A stretch of 64,000 nt of DNA from Peronospora farinosa (Eukaryota; Oomycota; Peronosporomycetes; Peronosporales; Peronosporaceae). Shown here in pieces: positions 61,456 to 64,000 of this stretch. Both the position numbers and the translations under genes were made by a program. The stretch lies in contig CANTFK010000781.1 of the NCBI GenBank assembly GCA_947646735.1, positions 1 to 64,000 on the forward strand, given 5' to 3'. A model generated the notes under the pieces. It searched no databases. It was not told the DNA's origin and saw nothing but the letters and a program-made list of their open reading frames with translations. How positions within the stretch are numbered: the first letter of the stretch is position 1; every line of letters begins with the position of its first letter.

Positions 61456-62336
61456 ATGGAAGTCACGGCCCATGCGGATGACTACAATGCGTCCTTCCGT
61501 GATACTGTATGGCTCCAGTCGTTCCCTTTGAACGCACAGACAGTATTGCACTATTTTGCACTGTCTCCGTTCTACGATCGCTCGTGCAACAACGAGCGCC
61601 TGAAGATGCAGCGTCTCGGACTCGATCAGCTCAAGAATCTTCGTGGTGTCGAGTACGAGCTGCTGCCGAATACCGCCAAGCAGTTACCACAGCAGATCTA
61701 TATCATTCGCAAACAGCGACGTAGTAGCCGTACACAAGTGGAGCCATTAGCCATCTACTACGTACTGGATGGTACAGTGTACCAAGCCCCAAACATCCAC
61801 GCCATGCTCACGTCTCGCCTCGTACGCTTGGATTCTTGACCAATTTACATTCGTGCAACATTATTAATTCTGAGAGTATTATTATTTTATAGAAAAAATG
61901 CAGTTATCGAGTGAACAAGGCGTTTCATGGATTGGCTGCAGGTGTACGTTTTAGCTCGACAGAAGGCTATGCATGGGATTTTAGCTCCAAGGACAAGAAA
62001 GAGCCTGTGATTCCTTCAGAGCGTGAGTGGACCGAGTGTTGGTTTTTTGATGAAGAAATGCTGAAATGTTGTGGGTTTTTGTGTGTGTCGGTAGAGCTCC
62101 AGCTGAAACTCAAGCAGAAGTATGAAAAAATGGAGAAACAGCGCGAGAATTCGGCGCGTGTGGACTCGATTTTGATTCAACTTATGAAGAAACACGCACC
62201 TGAAATTGCTGAAAAGCTGGAGAGCAATAATGCTGCCGCTGCAGCAGGAATTGAGGATCCGGTGGCTACGAACACTACCAAGCACGAAAACGATGTTGTT
62301 GGAACCGACGCTGTCAAGCGGCAGAAAGTTGCATAA
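61456..62336 (+). CDS. MED6: Mediator subunit MED6
   Basis: Three exons: 61456-61821, 61893-62022 and 62095-62336, phases 0 and 1; 245 residues (human 246). The second intron (72 nt, gtgagt...cggtag) keeps the frame open if unspliced, so it is easily missed. Hallmarks: WLQSFPLNAQTVLHYFALSP, FYDRSCNNERLKMQRLGLDQ, GVEYELLP, YIIRKQRRSSRTQVEPLAIY, VYQAPNIHAMLTSRL, then CSYRVNKAFHGL and GYAWDF. Head-module subunit of Mediator, bridging activators to RNA polymerase II; TFIIB is at 21 kb. Confidence 0.95.
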
Positions 62337-62485
62337 GCATCATTTGACGGAACTCAACACTGTTTTCCCTTATCTCAAACTTATCTCAACGTTGTTGATG
62401 TTAAATGTATGCAGCTACGAGTATCGAGTCGGCTCCTCTTTCAAGCTTTTGCTGATAATCATCAGGTCTCGATTATCGTCGCAAA

Positions 62486-63292
62486 TTACTGGTCCTTCTT
62501 GCTTCCCGCTTGCGCGTACTTGGCGCGCGCTTGGTCCATCAGTCCACTGGCACACTGTTTGGAGTACTCGACCTTGTCTCCAACGTTTCCAGCAACACCT
62601 TCAATGTTCGACTTGAGCTTCTCGCTATTCGGTGCGTCCCGTGCTAACACCGTGCGTGGTTGTTTCATCTTGTCCACGCTGGCTTTCCACTTCTTCGGGT
62701 AGCGACGACGCAGCATCATTAGCAGGAAAATGGCAAGCAGTGGAATGCTGAAGAACACCACGTGCCGCGCACAGATCCGATCCGTGGGCAATGGCAAGCA
62801 GTATTCTCGTTCACCAACGTTCTTGGCAGCTTCAGAGCTCTTATGCAATGTATCCTTGGCTTTTCCTCCGGCAGCGTGCATCGATTCAGCAATACGAGCC
62901 TTGACACTATCAACACGTTCTCCAAGATCAGTAATCTCATCATTGAGTTTTTCACTCGCCGCCTTGAAGGAATCCATCACCGAGTCACTGATAGCGTCCG
63001 TCGGTACAGGAGCAGAGTCCGGAAGCCCAGTGGATTCACGTGCCGAAGCTGCCGCTTCTCGCATCACTTCATTCATGTGCTGCATTTTGCCTCGCGCGTA
63101 TTCTCCAAGATTACGTGCATCTTCTTGGATCTGATCCAATGTCCGACGACTGGCGTCGCCCACATTATTACGACGACGCATTTGCTCCGCCTCCGACAAC
63201 ATTTCGTTCACCGTTTCGGATGCAGCCTCTTTGGCTCCACGACCGTCCTTTGACACGTGACTCTTTGGCATACTCGTGGGCATTCGTACCAT
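62486..63292 (-). CDS. Coiled-coil single-pass membrane protein, unknown
   Basis: 268 residues, one exon. Residues 1-165 are Ala/Glu/Lys/Asp-rich amphipathic helix with LEA/apolipoprotein-like periodicity (KEAASETVNEMLSEAEQMRR, DSVKARIAESMHAAGGKAKD). One membrane helix (HVVFFSIPLLAIFLLMML, about 185-202) is followed at once by RRRYPKKWK. A second amphipathic segment ends the protein. Topology would be N-terminus lumenal or cytosolic with the positive cluster on the cytosolic side. No family recognised. Confidence 0.7.
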   Translation of the reverse strand: MVRMPTSMPKSHVSKDGRGAKEAASETVNEMLSEAEQMRRRNNVGDASRRTLDQIQEDARNLGEYARGKMQHMNEVMREAAASARESTGLPDSAPVPTDAISDSVMDSFKAASEKLNDEITDLGERVDSVKARIAESMHAAGGKAKDTLHKSSEAAKNVGEREYCLPLPTDRICARHVVFFSIPLLAIFLLMMLRRRYPKKWKASVDKMKQPRTVLARDAPNSEKLKSNIEGVAGNVGDKVEYSKQCASGLMDQARAKYAQAGSKKDQ

Positions 63293-63659
63293 GTTTCAAA
63301 AGGTGTTTGTTTTGTTCAAGTGGTTCTTGGCTTTCCTGCTAGTTGGATAATGCCAATGCGTCAGCATTACCAAGCGTTGTTTGGGACACGAACCATCAAG
63401 AACAAATTGTTATCAACTGCCATGATCAAATCACCCAGAAACTGATGAACACCTCATCCCATAGAGAAAAGAGACAAGAAAAGAGAAAAAAGTGGCTCTA
63501 ACGGGTTTGAAAACGAAATTTATTTTATTTTTATACCATATAACTGACATTTGTCATTTTAATTTCATGAAAAAGGTTATGGTTAGTACATAGAACGGAC
63601 GGTTATATAGTTTTCATCCCATTGAACCAGTCATTTATTACCGACAATCGTTTTTTATT
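63293..63659. other. Divergent spacer
   Basis: 367 bp between the coiled-coil gene and the WD40 gene; AT-rich, no element identified. Confidence 0.35.
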
Positions 63660-64000
63660 ATGCATGCTCATCCGACCTTTACGTCGGCTGCCCAAGTGGA
63701 TGCCGTAGCTGCCTGTTCCTTGTCTCATGTGCTTTTTCTAGATGAAGAGAAGAACGTAAAAGAGCCGGAGTTGCCATTGCTGGCAGTAGCACAATCGCAG
63801 CTGGAAGGAAACGTCTGGAGTGGAAGTGTCGCGTTGCTCGAGGCGACGACGAGTGAGCAGCTTTGTGAGCTGCCACTGGAGACAGGCGTGGCTTCGTTGG
63901 CTTGGTGTGGTGCAGATGGAGATATACTTGCATTGGGATGTGACGACGGGGATGTACGGCTGGTGAGACTGTCGGCAGACGTCGTATTCACCTTTGTACC
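63660..64000 (+). CDS. WDR77: WDR77/MEP50-like WD40 protein, 3' part outside window
   Basis: ATG 63660; 113 residues visible before the right edge. WD40 strands: LEGNVWSGSVALLEA, then LPLETGVASLAWCGADGDIL and LALGCDDGDVRLVRL, which align with the start of WDR77 (WxGSLWLF..., [26 protein letters not shown]). WDR77 partners PRMT5 in the methylosome, which methylates Arg in Sm proteins and histones. The assignment rests on one and a half blades, so other WD40 proteins are possible. Confidence 0.55.
   Translation, partial: MHAHPTFTSAAQVDAVAACSLSHVLFLDEEKNVKEPELPLLAVAQSQLEGNVWSGSVALLEATTSEQLCELPLETGVASLAWCGADGDILALGCDDGDVRLVRLSADVVFTFV

Noticed and set aside
62023..62094. Extra 24 residues in MED6 (WFFDEEMLKCCGFLC region)
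   Set aside because: Strong gtgagt donor and cggtag acceptor, length divisible by three, and absence from the family indicate an intron.

Overview
The window is nuclear DNA of an oomycete, most likely one of the Peronosporales (downy mildew or Phytophthora group). The evidence is compact, mostly intron-poor genes with short GT-AG introns (about 40-110 nt), very short spacers, conserved eukaryotic housekeeping genes, an oomycete-type Inr-like core promoter, Ty3/gypsy debris, and a signal peptide followed by RSLR and EEER motifs as in RXLR-type host-directed effectors. The exact species cannot be fixed by eye. The rather AT-rich, very tight layout resembles downy mildews, but that is inference. 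Layout: positions 1-13.3 kb hold the C-terminal part of a Ctf4/WDHD1 replication adaptor, an F-box/LRR gene with a frameshift, a secreted Cys-rich dioxygenase-like protein, EB1, an unrecognised four-exon gene, AMPK beta, the OST subunit TMEM258/OST5 and a pinin-like splicing factor with a SAP domain and 54-nt coding repeats. Positions 13.9-22.5 kb hold CTP:phosphocholine cytidylyltransferase, RGP1, VMA22/CCDC115, ARMC6, RAD6, TFIIB and DPM3. Positions 22.6-25.7 kb hold two adjacent intact genes derived from a Tc1/mariner-like transposase, both lacking the first catalytic Asp. Positions 25.9-41.7 kb hold prolyl oligopeptidase, RBBP5, a decayed secreted-protein gene, VPS35L (Retriever), NUP54, a small mitochondrial-type protein, a polyQ/AT-hook protein and an RPC7-like Pol III subunit. 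Positions 41.8-47.3 kb are the accessory island: two opposed Ty3/gypsy fragments, a truncated NOP14 pseudogene and a broken RXLR/WY-type effector gene. Positions 48.3-64 kb return to housekeeping genes: MRPL24, eIF2 beta, an RRM/CCCH protein, GTF3C6 (TFIIIC), NDUFS8, POLR1F (Pol I), a CAP-Gly plus TBCC fusion, a PPQQGY-repeat protein, a SWEET transporter, a p31comet-like protein, MED6, a single-pass coiled-coil protein and the start of a WDR77-like WD40 gene. Organisation: eleven neighbouring pairs are divergent and share short spacers (about 106-518 bp). Several of these spacers carry paired CCAAT boxes, and some carry clusters of a TGTCAAAAA motif. Functions are mixed rather than operonic. 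Recurrent themes are transcription machinery (TFIIB, MED6, Pol I, Pol III, TFIIIC and COMPASS parts), ER N-glycosylation (TMEM258 and DPM3), microtubule factors (EB1, TBCC) and endosome/Golgi trafficking (RGP1, VPS35L, VMA22). Exon joins were worked out by eye from splice signals, reading phase and family similarity. No searches were run.
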